49,557 bases of DNA, taken from Coriobacteriaceae bacterium. Its GTDB lineage: Bacteria > Actinomycetota > Coriobacteriia > Coriobacteriales > Coriobacteriaceae. Location: positions 1 through 49,557 of the forward strand of contig CADFMD010000015.1 in NCBI GenBank assembly GCA_902835305.1, written 5' to 3'. Positions 32,976 to 41,479 of this stretch are shown in pieces. Positions within the stretch are counted from its first letter, which is position 1. Every line of letters starts with the position of its first letter. The notes beneath the pieces were generated by a model that was given only the letters and a program-made list of their open reading frames with translations, had not been told where the DNA came from and did no database searches. A program made the translations under genes and the position numbers.

Positions 32976-34468
32976 TGGCTGCACGCTTTGGTGACATGCT
33001 GCTCGAGCAGCGTCGCCGAATGGGCCTTTCCATTCAGCAGGTCGCCAACACCATCAAAATCAGGCCGCAGATCATCGAGTTTTTCGAGACCGGTAACTTT
33101 GCTTCGATGCCGCCGCGCGGCTATGCGCAGGGCATGATTTCGAGCTATGCTCGTTTTTTGGGCCTCAATCCGCGCGAGGTCGTCAATGCCTACTTTGACG
33201 AACTGATGGCATACGAACGCGAGACGTCGCAGCAGGGCGGTCGTTTCCAGGACGCCGCCGGCTACGTCAATTCGCGTTCCTCTGTCGATAACGGGCGCTT
33301 TCTGATGGTTCAGGGCGGTCGTTCGACTCGCTATGGACAGCGTCCTCAGCAGGCCGGTTATATTACCGAGACGGGTTCGGGCGAGGAGATTCGCTCGCAG
33401 CGTGACCGGTTCCGCAGTACGCCGATGCCCGAGGACCGTGCACTTCCCGCTGCCCGCGGCGTGGCGCGTGACCCTCGTGCCGGCTACGGCGACGGCGGCT
33501 ATTCCGATCGCGGTCACCGTGGTATCTCCACCGGACGCTCTCGCAGTGGCTATGCGGACGCCGATACCACGCAGGTGACGCCGCGTCTTCGCTCTCAACC
33601 ACAGCCGTATGGCCAGCGCTCTTCGGCTCCGCGTGCGGGCCAGCGTGGCTATCAAGGCCGCGGTGAACTTGCGCCCCGCTCGGGTCAGCGCAGCCTTCAG
33701 GGCCAGGGTGGCTATTGCGGCCGTTCCGATAGCAATCGTGGCCGTATGCCTCAGGGAGGCGGCCGCAGCAGTTCCAGTCGTGGACGCGGCGGTTCCCGTG
33801 CTCCTCAAAACAACGGGCTCGATCCGCGTATCGTCTACGCCGGTATCGGTGCCGTGGCGTTGCTGCTGATCGTGCTCATCGTGGTACTTCTGCGCGGCTG
33901 CGCATCTTCGACGCCCGAGACCACGCCCGAGACGCCCGCTGTTACCAAGACGACGACCAAGAAGTCTTCTAAGAAGACCGAAACGGTCGACGAGGACGAA
34001 GACACCGATGAGCCGACTGACGAGTCGACTGATTCGGACGCCGCCAAGACGACGGCCAAGAAGGAAGAGAACGGGGTCACAAAGGTTAAGGTCTCCGTTG
34101 CCAAGGGAAAGACCGCGTGGATTGAGGTCAAGGTCGACGGAAAGTCGGTTTATGGCGCTCAGGCGACTGGCCCCTTTGAGCAGGAGTACACGCCCGAGTC
34201 CTCGATCGAGATCACCACGTCTAAGCCTTCCGATGTCACCGTTACCAAGAACGGCGAAAAGGTCCGTTACGATACCAAGACCTCGGGCGTGGCGCGCGTG
34301 ACGATCACCGTTCCCAAGAAGGAGACGACTGATTCCGAGAATGGTGAAAGTTCTGATGGTGCCGACACCACCGACGGCACCGATGCCCAGTCCACGGATG
34401 GCGCCGATACCGCAACTGACGGCCAGACGCCCACCGATTCTACCGACTATTCGTACGATAGCTACTAA
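32975..34468 (+). CDS. rodZ: RodZ-like helix-turn-helix membrane protein
   Basis: Protein of 497 residues with the RodZ layout. An N-terminal helix-turn-helix of the HTH_25 type (about 1-75) includes GLSIQQVANTIKIRPQIIEFFETG and PPRGYAQGMISSYARFLGL. Then comes an unusually long basic, Gly/Arg/Gln/Ser-rich linker (about 85-285), one membrane helix (about 287-310), a Thr/Lys/Asp-rich spacer, and an extracytoplasmic beta-rich domain (about 365-455). The tail is Asp/Thr/Ser-rich. RodZ homologues link the MreB cytoskeleton to the wall-elongation complex; whether mreB exists here is not visible. ATG at 32975 shares a base with the ftsK stop and follows TTTGGAGGA. Position before pgsA matches ymfM of Bacillus. 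Confidence 0.85.
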   Translation: MAARFGDMLLEQRRRMGLSIQQVANTIKIRPQIIEFFETGNFASMPPRGYAQGMISSYARFLGLNPREVVNAYFDELMAYERETSQQGGRFQDAAGYVNSRSSVDNGRFLMVQGGRSTRYGQRPQQAGYITETGSGEEIRSQRDRFRSTPMPEDRALPAARGVARDPRAGYGDGGYSDRGHRGISTGRSRSGYADADTTQVTPRLRSQPQPYGQRSSAPRAGQRGYQGRGELAPRSGQRSLQGQGGYCGRSDSNRGRMPQGGGRSSSSRGRGGSRAPQNNGLDPRIVYAGIGAVALLLIVLIVVLLRGCASSTPETTPETPAVTKTTTKKSSKKTETVDEDEDTDEPTDESTDSDAAKTTAKKEENGVTKVKVSVAKGKTAWIEVKVDGKSVYGAQATGPFEQEYTPESSIEITTSKPSDVTVTKNGEKVRYDTKTSGVARVTITVPKKETTDSENGESSDGADTTDGTDAQSTDGADTATDGQTPTDSTDYSYDSY

Positions 34469-34494
34469 GCCGTTCGTACGCGAAAGGAAACATC

Positions 34495-34992
34495 ATGGCT
34501 AAAGATTCCAGCTTCGACGTCGTGTCCGAGGTCAACATGCAAGAGGTCGACAACGCCTTCCAGCAGACCACGCGCGAGATTTCCCAGCGCTATGACCTGA
34601 AGGATTCCGGCGCCACGATCGAGCTTTCGAAGGGCGACAAGCTCTTTACGATCAACGCCCCGGCCGACTTTGTCTCCAAGCAGATCATCGATGTCCTGAG
34701 CTCCAAGCTCATCAAGCGCGGCATCGACCTCAAGGCTGTCTCGTGGGATGCTCCGCAGGCGGCATCGGGCGGCACCGTGCGCGTGCTCGGCCATATCGTC
34801 GAGGGTATCGACCAGGCGACCGCCAAGAAGATCAATAAGGACATCAAGGACCAAAAGCTCAAGGTCAAGGTGACCATCGAGGCCGAGAAGCTGCGTGTTT
34901 CCTCTGCTTCGAAGGACGCGTTGCAGACCGTTATCCAGTTCCTGCGCGACCAGGACTACGGCCAGCCGCTGCAGTTCACCAACTACCGCTAA
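34495..34992 (+). CDS. yajQ: YajQ family nucleotide-binding protein
   Basis: Small soluble protein of 165 residues from the YajQ/UPF0234 family. DSSFDVVSEVNMQEVDNAF at the N-terminus, then REISQRYDLKDSG, and the C-terminal QVTIE-like KVKVTIEAEKLRVSSASKDALQ are characteristic. The family has two ferredoxin-like folds; some members bind cyclic di-GMP or nucleotides, but the role in Gram-positives is not settled. ATG at 34495 follows GAAAGGA. It sits alone between rodZ and rimO on the same strand. Confidence 0.92.
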   Translation: MAKDSSFDVVSEVNMQEVDNAFQQTTREISQRYDLKDSGATIELSKGDKLFTINAPADFVSKQIIDVLSSKLIKRGIDLKAVSWDAPQAASGGTVRVLGHIVEGIDQATAKKINKDIKDQKLKVKVTIEAEKLRVSSASKDALQTVIQFLRDQDYGQPLQFTNYR

Positions 34993-35019
34993 TATCATTC
35001 GAAAGGACTGCTCTCCAAC

Positions 35020-36369
35020 ATGGATACACCGTTGGGCTCCGTGCTCTACATCACCCTCGGGTGCGCTAAGAACGAGGTTGACACCGACCGCATGCGTTCT
35101 CTTTTAACCGCCGCGGGCTACGAGGAGGCATTCGACCCACAGGATGCCGATATCGCCATCGTCAATACATGCTCGTTCCTCGCCTCCGCAACGTCCGAGA
35201 GCATCGAGACCACGCTCGAGCTCGCCAACGAGGTTCAGGACGGCGTTCGTTCTTGTCCCATCGTCATGTGCGGCTGTGTGCCGTCGCGCTATGGCGACGA
35301 CCTGCCTGACGAGCTGCCCGAGGTCGCTGCCTTTGTGAAGGCCGACGAGGAGGACGGCATCGTGGCGGTCATCGATGGCGTGCTGTGTGTCGAGCGTGAG
35401 ATCGCTGCCTATGTTCCGCAAGTCAAGCGCACTGTCGAGGGCGCCGTTGCTTACGTCAAGATTTCCGATGGCTGCAACCGCTTTTGTAGCTTCTGCATGA
35501 TCCCGTATATCCGCGGTCGTTATCACTCGCGCAATGCCGAGAGCATTATCTCCGAGGTGCGCGACCTGGTTGCCGGCGGTGTGCGCGAGATCGTGCTGAT
35601 CGGCCAGGACACGGGTATTTGGGGCACCGACTTTGCTGACGAGGATGTCACCGAGGGCTCGCCGCGCAATCTGGCGCAGCTGCTGCGTGCCGTCGCCGAG
35701 GCCGTGCGCCCGCACAACGTCTGGGTCCGCGTGCTCTACCTGCAGCCCGAGGGCATGACCGACGAGCTCATTGAGACCATTCGTGATACGCCCGAGGTGC
35801 TGCCCTATATCGATATCCCCGTGCAGCACTGCGACGCGCGCATCCTCAAGGCTATGCGCCGTTCTGGTTCGCGCCAGGAGCTCGAGGACCTGTTCCGCGA
35901 TCTGCGTGAGCGCATCCCCGGCATCGTGATCCGTTCCACGGCCATGGTCGGCTTCCCGACCGAGACCGACGACGAGTTCCGCGACCTTATCGACTTTATG
36001 GACACCGTCGGCTTCGACTACACGAGCGTCTTTGCCTACTCGCAGGAGGAGGGCAGCCTGGCCGCCAAGATGGAGGGCCAGGTCGACGAAGAGGTCAAGC
36101 TCGAGCGCGCCCAGGAGGCCATGGACCTGGCCGAGTCGCTCGGTTTTGCTGCAACTGCCGCACATGTGGGCGAGCGCGCCCAGGTGATTGTCGACGGTAT
36201 CGAAGAGACCGAGGACGGCGCCGAGCTGATCGGACATGCCTGGTTCCAGGCGCCTGATTCCGATGGCGCGGTGCATCTGGATGCCAGCGAGGCATCTGTG
36301 GGCGATATTCTGACGGTCGAGTTTACCGATAGCTTCTGCTATGAGCTTATCGGCCATGTTGTGGAGTAG
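35020..36369 (+). CDS. rimO: Ribosomal protein S12 methylthiotransferase RimO
   Basis: Radical SAM enzyme that adds a methylthio group to a conserved Asp of ribosomal protein S12. The 449-residue protein carries LGCAKNEVDTDRM (the RimO form of the first cluster motif), NTCSFL and CGC for the auxiliary iron-sulphur cluster. CNRFCSFC near residue 150 binds the radical SAM cluster, and a C-terminal TRAM domain is present. ATG at 35020 follows AAAGGA. It is one of three related methylthiotransferases in the window and is followed after nine bases by pgsA. Confidence 0.94.
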   Translation: MDTPLGSVLYITLGCAKNEVDTDRMRSLLTAAGYEEAFDPQDADIAIVNTCSFLASATSESIETTLELANEVQDGVRSCPIVMCGCVPSRYGDDLPDELPEVAAFVKADEEDGIVAVIDGVLCVEREIAAYVPQVKRTVEGAVAYVKISDGCNRFCSFCMIPYIRGRYHSRNAESIISEVRDLVAGGVREIVLIGQDTGIWGTDFADEDVTEGSPRNLAQLLRAVAEAVRPHNVWVRVLYLQPEGMTDELIETIRDTPEVLPYIDIPVQHCDARILKAMRRSGSRQELEDLFRDLRERIPGIVIRSTAMVGFPTETDDEFRDLIDFMDTVGFDYTSVFAYSQEEGSLAAKMEGQVDEEVKLERAQEAMDLAESLGFAATAAHVGERAQVIVDGIEETEDGAELIGHAWFQAPDSDGAVHLDASEASVGDILTVEFTDSFCYELIGHVVE

Positions 36370-36378
36370 GAGAGCGTC

Positions 36379-37017
36379 GTGGCAAACGAGAGCAATAAGG
36401 AACTGACGAGTGTTTGGACGCCCGCCAACATCGTGACGTGCGTTCGCATCGTCTTTATCCCGGTGTTCATGATTGTGTCGGCGCTTTCTCACACGAGTGT
36501 TGCCGGTACAGATTGGAGCACCTTCGACGGCCCGCTCGCCGCCGCTGCCTTCATTCTGTACGTCATCCTGTCGTGCACCGATAAGGTTGACGGCTACCTG
36601 GCGCGCTCGCGCAACGAGATTACCGACTTCGGTAAATTCTTGGACCCCATCGCCGACAAGCTGCTCGTATTCTCGGCCCTGCTGCTATTCTTGGACTTTG
36701 GTGCCGTGTCGGTTTGGTCCGTGTTCATCATCTTGTTCCGCGAGCTGCTGGTAAGCGCCCTGCGCATGGTTGCGAGTGCCGCCGGCGTGGTCGTTGCCGC
36801 CGATAAGCTTGGCAAGTACAAGACGGCGACCACGATGGTCTCCATCTGCGGTTACCTGTGCGTCTTTGCGATGGCCGGCTTGCACCTTGGCCCGCTGGCG
36901 CTGACGCTCGGCATCTACTCGGTGTCGCGCTTCCTGTACGCCGTTGCCGTTGTCCTGACCGTTATCTCGGGCGCCCAGTACTTCTGGAACTGCCGCAAGA
37001 TCGTCTTTTCGGTCTAG
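36379..37017 (+). CDS. pgsA: CDP-diacylglycerol-glycerol-3-phosphate 3-phosphatidyltransferase
   Basis: Integral membrane enzyme that makes phosphatidylglycerol phosphate from CDP-diacylglycerol and glycerol 3-phosphate. The CDP-alcohol phosphotransferase signature is split as DGYLARS followed by FGKFLDPIADK, with the acidic residues of the Dx2DGx2ARx8Gx3Dx3D motif in place (the first Asp is in SCTDKVDG). The 212 residues include about five or six membrane helices. GTG at 36379 follows AGGAGAG. Position between rimO and cinA, upstream of recA, matches Bacillus. Other enzymes of this family make cardiolipin or phosphatidylinositol, so substrate is inferred from context. Confidence 0.88.
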   Translation: MANESNKELTSVWTPANIVTCVRIVFIPVFMIVSALSHTSVAGTDWSTFDGPLAAAAFILYVILSCTDKVDGYLARSRNEITDFGKFLDPIADKLLVFSALLLFLDFGAVSVWSVFIILFRELLVSALRMVASAAGVVVAADKLGKYKTATTMVSICGYLCVFAMAGLHLGPLALTLGIYSVSRFLYAVAVVLTVISGAQYFWNCRKIVFSV

Positions 37018-37023
37018 GTTCTG

Positions 37024-37560
37024 GTGGGTATGACGGACTCTTTTGAGCAGATTTCCGCACATAACGAGGAGCTGGCGCGTCATATTGTCGAGCGCGCGAG
37101 CGCTCGGGGCGTGACGGTTTCGACGGCTGAGTCGCTGACAGCAGGTATGATCGCCTCGACGATTGCCGATATCCCGGGTGCCTCGGCGGTGCTGCGTGGC
37201 GGTGCGGTGACCTACTGCGATGAGATCAAGCATCGCGTTTTGGGTGTTGATCAGGAGACGCTCGACCGCTATACCGCGGTGTCGCATCAGACCGCGCGCG
37301 AGATGGCGGCGCGTTCGCTGGAGCTGTACCAGAGCGATATTGCAGTGAGCGCAACGGGTTATGCCGGCCCCGGCGGCGGCACTGAGGACGATCCGGCTGG
37401 CACTTTCTATATTGGCTGGGCGTATCGCGCGGCTGATGGGGAAGTGCCGGTCGTGGACTCTGTGCGCTGCCACTATGAGGGCGACCGTTCGTGTATTCGT
37501 GCCCATGCGGTCGCGGAGGCATTGGGACGCATTGCCCTTGTGCTTAACTCTATGGAATAG
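37024..37560 (+). CDS. cinA: CinA C-terminal domain protein (NMN amidohydrolase family)
   Basis: Protein of 178 residues consisting only of the CinA C-terminal domain; the N-terminal molybdopterin-binding-like domain of full CinA is absent. TVSTAESLTAGMIASTIADIPGAS, VTYCDEIKHRVLGV and ATGYAGPGGG are the motifs of this domain, which in PncC deamidates nicotinamide mononucleotide. The start is either GTG at 37024 or ATG at 37030; the latter has better spacing from a GGTGGG site. In Bacillus, cinA precedes and is co-transcribed with recA as a competence gene; here a terminator lies between. Confidence 0.88.
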   Translation: MGMTDSFEQISAHNEELARHIVERASARGVTVSTAESLTAGMIASTIADIPGASAVLRGGAVTYCDEIKHRVLGVDQETLDRYTAVSHQTAREMAARSLELYQSDIAVSATGYAGPGGGTEDDPAGTFYIGWAYRAADGEVPVVDSVRCHYEGDRSCIRAHAVAEALGRIALVLNSME

Positions 37561-37565
37561 ACGTG

Positions 37566-37592
37566 TTTTAAGGGGCCTTCGGGCCCCTTAAA
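37566..37592 (+). terminator. UUCG-capped hairpin after cinA
   Basis: TTTAAGGGGCC (37567-37577) and GGCCCCTTAAA (37582-37592) form a perfect 11-bp stem closed by a TTCG tetraloop, seven bases after the cinA stop. The tail lacks a T run, so termination is likely but not certain. Confidence 0.65.
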
Positions 37593-37677
37593 TGTGGAGA
37601 TAGGGACCCCTGACGAATTTAGCGTTTGCGCTGGTCATAGGTGTATTTTTGCCTTTCTTGTTCTTATTTGCCCCTTT

Positions 37678-37732
37678 GTGGTCAAGCATTTGGTCAGTGT
37701 TTGGTCGGCGTTTGGTTGGGTTTTGGAAAGAC
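37678..37732 (+). repeat. 11-bp phased TTTGGTC direct repeats upstream of recA
   Basis: Units start at 37678 (GTGGTCAAGCA, degenerate), 37689 (TTTGGTCAGTG), 37700 (TTTGGTCGGCG), 37711 (TTTGGTTGGGT) and 37722 (TTTGGAAAGAC), an exact 11-bp period over five units. The array ends eight bases before a -10 hexamer, where an activator would contact polymerase. The same motif and period occur before comEA (8913-8945). Confidence 0.65.
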
Positions 37733-37740
37733 TGCCTGCA

Positions 37741-37746
37741 TATGAT
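37741..37746 (+). promoter_or_regulatory. -10 element of recA
   Basis: TATGAT lies 71 bp before the recA start. No proper -35 hexamer is present; its place is taken by the last units of the phased repeat array. Transcription would begin near 37753, just before the LexA box. Confidence 0.5.
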
Positions 37747-37765
37747 TGGCCTGAACGGTTGACCA

Positions 37766-37779
37766 CGAACAGCCGTTCG
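37766..37779. promoter_or_regulatory. LexA box of recA
   Basis: CGAACAGCCGTTCG is a perfect palindrome of the Gram-positive SOS type (CGAAC-N4-GTTCG). It lies about 13-26 bp downstream of the predicted start of transcription, where bound LexA would block initiation or early elongation. Three related boxes lie next to lexA in this window. Confidence 0.88.
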
Positions 37780-37817
37780 TTTATTATCGATGCAGGTTGT
37801 TAAGAGGAGGGCTATTC

Positions 37818-38966
37818 ATGGCCAAGAATTCAGGTCCCGTACGTACCGTTCATGCTCGCACGACGGGTAAAGAGCGCGATGAGATGATCGCCACCACCAA
37901 GGCCGAGATCGAGAAGAAGTTCGGTCAAGGCTCCATCATGAGGTATGGTGACGGCGGCCCCGAGCTTGAGGTTGAGGCCATCCCCACGGGCGCTCTGGCA
38001 CTCGATGCCGCTCTGGGTATCGGCGGTGTGCCGCGCGGCCGTATCGTCGAGATTTACGGTCCTGAGTCCTCCGGTAAGACGACGCTTTCGCTCGAGATCC
38101 TGGCCGAAGCCCAGGCAATGGGTGGCGTGGTGGCATTTATCGATGCCGAGCACGCGCTCGATCCCACGTATGCCGCGCGCATTGGCGTGGATATCGACGA
38201 GGTACTGATTTCCCAGCCTGATACGGGTGAGCAGGCGCTCGAGATTGTTGACATGCTCGTGCGTTCCGGCGCCATCGATGCCATCGTCGTCGACTCCGTC
38301 GCCGCGCTGACCCCGCGTGCCGAGATCGAGGGAGAGATCGGCGATACCACGGTCGGATTGCAAGCTCGTCTGATGAGTCAGGCGCTCCGCAAGCTCGCCG
38401 GCTCGCTGTCCAAGTCCAACACGACATGCATCTTCATTAACCAGCTGCGAGAGAAGATCGGCGTCATGTTCGGCAACCCCGAGACCACGACGGGCGGCCG
38501 CGCCCTTAAGTTCTTCTCTTCGGTGCGTATCGACATTCGCCGCATCGACAGCATTAAGCTTAAGGATGAGGTTATCGGTAACCGCGTGCGCGCCAAGGTC
38601 GTTAAGAACAAGGTGGCAGCTCCGTTCCGTTCTGCTGAGTTCGACATCATGTACGGTACGGGCATCTCTAAGGAGGGCTCGATTCTGGACATGGCTGTCG
38701 AGTGCGGCATTTGCAAGAAGATGGGCTCCTGGTTTGCCTATGGCGAGGACAAGCTCGGCAACGGTCGCGAGGCCGCCAAGGCGTTCCTGCGCGAACACCC
38801 CGATTGCGCCGACGAGATTGAGCATAAGGTCCGCCTTGCCTGCGGGCTTGAGTTTGACGACGATGCTCCGTCCGAGGTCGAGCTGACCGATCAGCCTGCG
38901 CCTGAGGAGTTTGACGAGCTTTACGCCATCGATGGTTCCGCCATGCTCGATGATGACGACGAGTAG
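37818..38966 (+). CDS. recA: Recombinase A
   Basis: Strand-exchange ATPase for homologous recombination and co-protease for LexA cleavage. The 382-residue protein has the Walker A GPESSGKTTL near residue 80, the IDAEHALDP segment, LISQPDTGEQALEI, VDSVAALTPRAEIEGEIGD, and the DNA-binding loop 2 region around INQLREKIGVMFGNPETTTGGRAL. The acidic C-terminal tail ends LDDDDE. ATG at 37818 follows AGAGGAGG. The leader carries a LexA box and the phased repeats also found before comEA, suggesting control by both SOS and a DNA-uptake regulator; the second is inference. Confidence 0.97.
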   Translation: MAKNSGPVRTVHARTTGKERDEMIATTKAEIEKKFGQGSIMRYGDGGPELEVEAIPTGALALDAALGIGGVPRGRIVEIYGPESSGKTTLSLEILAEAQAMGGVVAFIDAEHALDPTYAARIGVDIDEVLISQPDTGEQALEIVDMLVRSGAIDAIVVDSVAALTPRAEIEGEIGDTTVGLQARLMSQALRKLAGSLSKSNTTCIFINQLREKIGVMFGNPETTTGGRALKFFSSVRIDIRRIDSIKLKDEVIGNRVRAKVVKNKVAAPFRSAEFDIMYGTGISKEGSILDMAVECGICKKMGSWFAYGEDKLGNGREAAKAFLREHPDCADEIEHKVRLACGLEFDDDAPSEVELTDQPAPEEFDELYAIDGSAMLDDDDE

Positions 38967-38977
38967 CGGTTACGCTC

Positions 38978-39670
38978 ATGTCGTATACTGTGACCGAGGC
39001 CACGGTCGTCTTTCCCGATAAGAAGGCGGCCTCCTCGTTCTCGAGCGGGTATGCGTCCAAAAAGCCTTGCGCACATATCGATTGTGAGCTTGAGGGCGGT
39101 TTTGAGCGGTCCATTTGGATTCCCGTGCGGGTTGCGCGCCTGTATGTCAAAAATCGCCCCGATCTTCCCTGTGATTGGGATAACTTTCGTGAAGCGGTGC
39201 AGCTCATCGAGCGTAAATGTGCACTTACCATGGTGACTGAGATGCTATCGCGACGCGACCATGCGACGGGTGAGGTCCGTGACAAGTTGGCACGCTACGG
39301 CTTTCGCCAGACCGCGATCGATTTCGCCGTCGAGCGCGCCACCGAGTATCGCTTTTTAGACGAGAACCGCTTTTGCTCGTACTTTATCGAGGAACGCAAG
39401 CGGCGCGGTTGGGGACAGCGTAAAATCGAGACCGAGCTCAAGCGCCGTCATGTCGTGCTCGATGACATTCCCGGTTATCCCGAGGATTATTTTGCCGTCG
39501 AAGACGATTTGGCGCGTGCGTCAGCCCTGCTCGCCAAGCGGCGTGTTCCAGAGACGCGCGGATTCGAAAAACTGGTTCGGTTTTTGATGGGCAAGGGCTT
39601 CTCGTATCACATCGCCGCCGATGCCGTTAAGGCACGTCTCGATGCCGAACGTGAGGAATGTGCGGTTTAG
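38978..39670 (+). CDS. recX: Regulatory protein RecX
   Basis: Modulator that binds and limits RecA filaments. The 230-residue protein is helical and has the RecX repeats: MLSRRDHATGEVRDKLARYGF, then DENRFCSYFIEERKRRGWGQRKIETELKRR (central), and a C-terminal three-helix repeat RFLMGKGFSYHIAADAVK. An N-terminal segment of about 75 residues is beta-rich and little conserved. It begins 11 bp after recA and is surely co-transcribed, so it is also under SOS control. The ribosome site is weak, which would keep its level below that of RecA. Confidence 0.9.
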   Translation: MSYTVTEATVVFPDKKAASSFSSGYASKKPCAHIDCELEGGFERSIWIPVRVARLYVKNRPDLPCDWDNFREAVQLIERKCALTMVTEMLSRRDHATGEVRDKLARYGFRQTAIDFAVERATEYRFLDENRFCSYFIEERKRRGWGQRKIETELKRRHVVLDDIPGYPEDYFAVEDDLARASALLAKRRVPETRGFEKLVRFLMGKGFSYHIAADAVKARLDAEREECAV

Positions 39671-39732
39671 GCGTATGCGTTTTGTGGCCCTGCCGTTCAC
39701 CGCGTTTTAGCCGCCGTGCTGGGGCCATTTAT

Positions 39733-39761
39733 TTGACAGTTGTTGTGGTTCAACGTACGAT
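39733..39761 (+). promoter_or_regulatory. Promoter of rny
   Basis: TTGACA (39733-39738) and TACGAT (39756-39761) are 17 bp apart, the best consensus promoter in the window. Transcription would start near 39768, giving a 160-base leader before rny. Confidence 0.75.
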
Positions 39762-39866
39762 AAACACTGTCATTTGCTTTGTGATATGTGCTCATCTGTG
39801 ATGAGTTTGTTTATATGTTTATCTGTATCCGACCCGCATAAGCTGCGCCCATATTACTCAAATGTC

Positions 39867-39902
39867 GCGAGCCGTTCGTAAGGACGGTTCGCTTTGTTGT
39901 GT
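39867..39902 (+). terminator. Terminator-like hairpin inside the rny leader
   Basis: GCGAGCCGT (39867-39875) pairs with ACGGTTCGC (39884-39892), one G-U pair, loop of eight, followed by TTTGTTGTGT. It lies downstream of the rny promoter, so it could end recA-recX transcripts and also attenuate rny. Confidence 0.6.
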
Positions 39903-39927
39903 AACGAATCCATAAAAAGGAGTGAGC

Positions 39928-41478
39928 ATGCCTATCATCGCAGCGCTCGTTGGCATCATTTTGGGTGCCATCGCCGCCATTGCCTACATGCGCACCGCCA
40001 AGCAGGGTAGTCTTCACGAGGCCGACGAAAAAATCCAGTCGGCACACGCACAGGCTGAGTCCCTGATCGGTGATGCTAAGCGTCAGGCCGAGACCCTCAA
40101 AAAAGAGGCTCTGCTCGAGGCTAAAGAGGAGATCATCAAGAACAAGCAGGCCGCTGAGGCCGAGGACAAGCAGCGTAAGAACGAGATTCGTACGCTCGAG
40201 AACCGCGTGATGCAGCGCGAGGAATCCCTCGATCGCCGCAACGACGCGCTCGACAAGCGCGAGCATCAGCTGTCCAGCCAGGCCGGTCAGGTCGAGAAGC
40301 GCTCCCGTGAGCTCGAGGAGCTCTGCGCAAAGCAGACCTCCGAGCTCGAGCGTATCGCCGACCTTACCCGCGAGGATGCCCACAAGGAGCTCCTCGATAA
40401 GGTTCGCGGCGAGGTCACCCACGAGGCCGCCACGATCATTCGCGAGTCCGAGCAGCAGGTTCGCGCCGAGTGCCACAAGACCGCCCAGGAGATTCTGTCT
40501 CTGGCGATTCAGCGCTGCGCTGCCGATCACACTGCCGAGGTCACCGTTACCTCCGTGCACATTCCCTCTGATGACCTCAAGGGCCGTATCATCGGTCGCG
40601 AGGGTCGCAACATCCGGACCTTCGAGCAGGTTTCCGGCGTCAACCTCGTGATCGACGACACGCCCGAGACCGTCGTTCTTTCGAGCTTCGACCCGGTCCG
40701 TCGTGAGACCGCCCGTGTCGCCCTCGAGAACCTCATCGCCGACGGCCGCATTCACCCTGCCCGTATCGAGGAGATGTATCACAAGGCCGCCGACCTGGTT
40801 CAGCAGCGCGTGCGCGAGGCTGGCGAGCAGGCTGCCTTCGATACCGGCATCCACGATCTGCACCCCGAGATCGTCAAGACCCTTGGTGCCCTGCGCTACC
40901 GTACCTCGTTTGGTCAGAACGTGCTTCAGCATTCCCTCGAGGTCTCTGATCTGTGCGGCGTGATGGCTTCCGAGCTTGGCCTGGACGTTGTGACCGCCAA
41001 GCGCGCCGGCCTGCTTCATGACCTGGGCAAGGCAATCGACCACGACGTCGAGGGCCCGCATGCCGTCATCGGCGCCGAGCTTGCCCGCCGTTATGGCGAG
41101 AAGCCCGTTATCGTCCACGCTATTGAGGCTCACCATGCCGATGTCGACCCCAACACGGTGCTCGATGTCCTGGTGCAGGCCGCCGATGCTGTCTCTGCCT
41201 CTCGCCCCGGTGCCCGTCGCGAGTCTGCCGAGAACTACATCAAGCGTCTTGAGAAGCTCGAGGAGATCGCCAACTCCCATGACGGCGTCGAACGTACCTA
41301 TGCCATGCAGGCCGGTCGCGAGGTCCACGTCATGGTCCAGCCGGACAAGATCTCCGATGCCCAGTCCACGGTCCTGGCTCACGATATCGCCCATCAGATC
41401 GAGGAAGAGATGGAGTATCCCGGTCAGGTGCGCGTCGTCGTGATTCGCGAGAGCCGCGCTGTCGATATCGCTAAATAA
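39928..41478 (+). CDS. rny: Ribonuclease Y
   Basis: Membrane-tethered endoribonuclease that begins mRNA decay. The 516-residue protein has an N-terminal membrane helix (about 2-22, IIAALVGIILGAIAAIAYM), a long charged coiled coil (about 28-195) and a KH domain (IPSDDLKGRIIGREGRNIRTFEQ, near residue 212). An HD domain follows, with HDLGKAIDHDVEGPHAVIGAEL near residue 364. ATG at 39928 has AAGGAG six bases upstream; a GTG two codons earlier overlaps that site. It is directly followed by a GHKL ATPase gene rather than the ymdB found there in Bacillus. Confidence 0.96.
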   Translation: MPIIAALVGIILGAIAAIAYMRTAKQGSLHEADEKIQSAHAQAESLIGDAKRQAETLKKEALLEAKEEIIKNKQAAEAEDKQRKNEIRTLENRVMQREESLDRRNDALDKREHQLSSQAGQVEKRSRELEELCAKQTSELERIADLTREDAHKELLDKVRGEVTHEAATIIRESEQQVRAECHKTAQEILSLAIQRCAADHTAEVTVTSVHIPSDDLKGRIIGREGRNIRTFEQVSGVNLVIDDTPETVVLSSFDPVRRETARVALENLIADGRIHPARIEEMYHKAADLVQQRVREAGEQAAFDTGIHDLHPEIVKTLGALRYRTSFGQNVLQHSLEVSDLCGVMASELGLDVVTAKRAGLLHDLGKAIDHDVEGPHAVIGAELARRYGEKPVIVHAIEAHHADVDPNTVLDVLVQAADAVSASRPGARRESAENYIKRLEKLEEIANSHDGVERTYAMQAGREVHVMVQPDKISDAQSTVLAHDIAHQIEEEMEYPGQVRVVVIRESRAVDIAK

Positions 41479-41479
41479 C

